DNA of 64,000 nucleotides from Pseudooceanicola sp. HF7 (GTDB lineage: Bacteria; Pseudomonadota; Alphaproteobacteria; Rhodobacterales; Rhodobacteraceae): assembly GCF_011806405.1 (NCBI RefSeq), contig NZ_JAATOW010000020.1, positions 19,965-83,964 of the forward strand, read 5' to 3'. The position numbers were made by a program, and so were the translations under genes. Shown here one piece after another: positions 63,334 through 64,000 of this stretch (position 1 is the stretch's first letter; each line of letters opens with the position of its first letter). The notes below the pieces were generated by a model. The model saw nothing but the letters and a program-made list of their open reading frames with translations, did not search any database and was not told the DNA's origin.

Positions 63334-63362
63334 GCGGGCATCCTCCAAGGCTGTATGCCCGC
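63334..63362 (-). promoter_or_regulatory. Hairpin in the rplY leader
   Basis: On the minus strand GCGGGCAT pairs with ATGCCCGC (8 bp, 13-nt loop), ending 21 nt before the rplY ATG. It might be a ribosomal-protein leader element for L25 autoregulation; this is inference from its place and perfect stem. Confidence 0.45.
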
Positions 63363-63506
63363 GTGAAGCCCGGCGCTTACACGGAATCAGGGGGGAAGAA
63401 AAGAAAAAAAGGGGGGCCGGGTGCGGTGCTGGCTCCCGTGCCGGGAGCTTCGCCCCGCCCGCCGTCCCGTCATGGCCGTCGTCGTCGGTGGCCCGTCTGT
63501 CAGGCG
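63363..63506. other. Intergenic region without a gene
   Basis: Part of the 382-bp gap 63313-63694. A GA-rich run (GGGGGGAAGAAAAGAAAAAA, 63391-63410) and GC-rich sequence follow the rplY leader. No ribosome-binding site precedes any open frame here. The family 1 repeat begins at 63507. Confidence 0.5.
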
Positions 63507-63556
63507 TCTGTTTCGCGTCGGTATGACGTCGGTATCACGTCGGTGCGCAGCGCGCG
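63507..63556 (+). repeat. Dispersed repeat family 1, copy 3
   Basis: TCTGTTTCGC then GTCGGTATGAC, GTCGGTATCAC and GTCGGTGCGC, then AGCGCGCG. Same order, period (11 bp) and orientation relative to the window as the copies at 31144 and 46634. Confidence 0.75.
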
Positions 63557-63694
63557 ATGGGGAAGCGGGGTGTTAACCGGAAAGCGTCAGCCTGTGGGGC
63601 CCGATGTCATGGAAGGTTTTCGGGGCGGGGGAAAGGGAATCTCAAGGGGTGGCTGCCATGGTCCGGGCAAGCGAGGCTTCAGAAGGAAGGCGGG

Positions 63695-64000
63695 ATGGTC
63701 CCGAAGGGATATTGGCAGCTGCTGGCGGTGGCGTGGTTGGTGTTGGCCGGTGGCGCGGCGCGGGCCGAGGCCGGGCCGCAGGGAAGCGCTGGCGGCCTGC
63801 GGGGCAGCCTTGCGCCGATGGGCGGGATCCTGGGCGATGTCCTGTCCGGCCCGGGCCGCAGCCTGACCGGTGGGGCGCGCGCCCTGGTGGCCGGGATCCC
63901 GCAGCAGGACGGCGCGGACCCGCAGGCCGGCGGCCAGCCTGCGCCGCTGGTGGCGGGCTTCACGCCGGCGGCCCTGTCCGGCGAGGCGGCAGAAGCGGTC
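63695..64000 (+). CDS. Secreted protein, partial (runs off the right edge)
   Basis: 102 codons without stop up to the window end. It begins MVPKGYWQLLAVAWLVLAGG with a likely signal peptidase site after ARA. The mature start is rich in Gly, Ala and Pro (GSAGGLRGSLAPMGGILGDV). AGAAGGAAGGCGGG before ATG 63695 is a strong ribosome-binding site. The family cannot be told from this part. Confidence 0.7.
   Translation, partial: MVPKGYWQLLAVAWLVLAGGAARAEAGPQGSAGGLRGSLAPMGGILGDVLSGPGRSLTGGARALVAGIPQQDGADPQAGGQPAPLVAGFTPAALSGEAAEAV

Overview
The window looks like a chromosomal segment of an alphaproteobacterium of the order Rhodobacterales (Roseobacter/Rhodobacter-type Paracoccaceae). I base this on high GC with GC-rich third codon positions, on gene orders typical of that group (phoH-ybeY-corC-lnt-metK; aroA-cmk-rpsA-ihfB-lapA-trpF-trpB; mreB-mreC-mreD-mrdA-rodA; pccR next to pccB), on a SAM/SAH riboswitch before metK, which is a Rhodobacterales RNA class, and on CryB/PhrB-type Fe-S photolyase and ScfR-type regulator genes. 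No rRNA, tRNA, insertion sequence, prophage or CRISPR array was seen. Nearly everything is core metabolism and housekeeping. The unusual content is mostly in regulatory DNA and dispersed intergenic repeats.

Region by region. 1-8.1 kb (mostly minus): partial trmB, metK with its own promoter and riboswitch, lnt, corC, ybeY, phoH, a small secreted protein and miaB. 8.2-10.5 kb (plus): an uncharacterised protein, an EamA transporter and a YdcH-type protein behind an FNR-type box. 10.5-20.8 kb: propionyl-CoA assimilation, with pccR, an MFS exporter, pccB, small hypotheticals, a lipoprotein, pccA and methylmalonyl-CoA mutase, plus clusters of TTTGCAA operators. 20.9-23.9 kb: cupin, RutR-like TetR, GNAT, TerB/J-domain protein, exported protein. 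23.9-29.6 kb (minus): perM-hdaA-ppk-ppx (polyphosphate and DnaA regulation). 29.7-32.8 kb: proS and a soluble globin-coupled chemoreceptor. 32.9-39.7 kb (minus): ghrA and the rod-shape operon. 39.9-44.4 kb: rlmJ, an acetyltransferase, ACT protein, shortened tautomerase, Nudix hydrolase, DUF808 protein, YbjN-like exported protein. 44.7-46.5 kb: leuA with a leucine leader peptide. 47-52.9 kb (plus): TSUP transporter, SDR, photolyase, aroA, cmk, nitroreductase. 53.2-58.7 kb (plus): rpsA, ihfB-lapA, trpF-trpB. 58.8-64 kb: DUF2237, TPR and DUF2332 proteins, pth with a long tail, FkbM-type methyltransferase, rplY and the start of a secreted protein.

How the genes work together: PccB and PccA carboxylate propionyl-CoA and the B12-dependent mutase converts (R)-methylmalonyl-CoA to succinyl-CoA, with PccR as likely regulator. 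MetK makes SAM and its mRNA appears to sense SAM/SAH, while TrmB, MiaB, RlmJ and the FkbM protein use SAM. Lnt matures lipoproteins. MreBCD-RodA-PBP2 build the lateral wall. Ppk and Ppx make and degrade polyphosphate.

No clearly new multi-gene system was found. The best leads are: the SAM/SAH riboswitch with an internal GAAA hairpin; a leucine attenuator whose final hairpin lacks a U-tract; two RutR-type boxes far from the RutR-like gene; an FNR box placed exactly at -41.5; the PccR operator clusters; two dispersed intergenic repeat families; a tautomerase with an in-frame internal deletion; and a probable CTG start codon.
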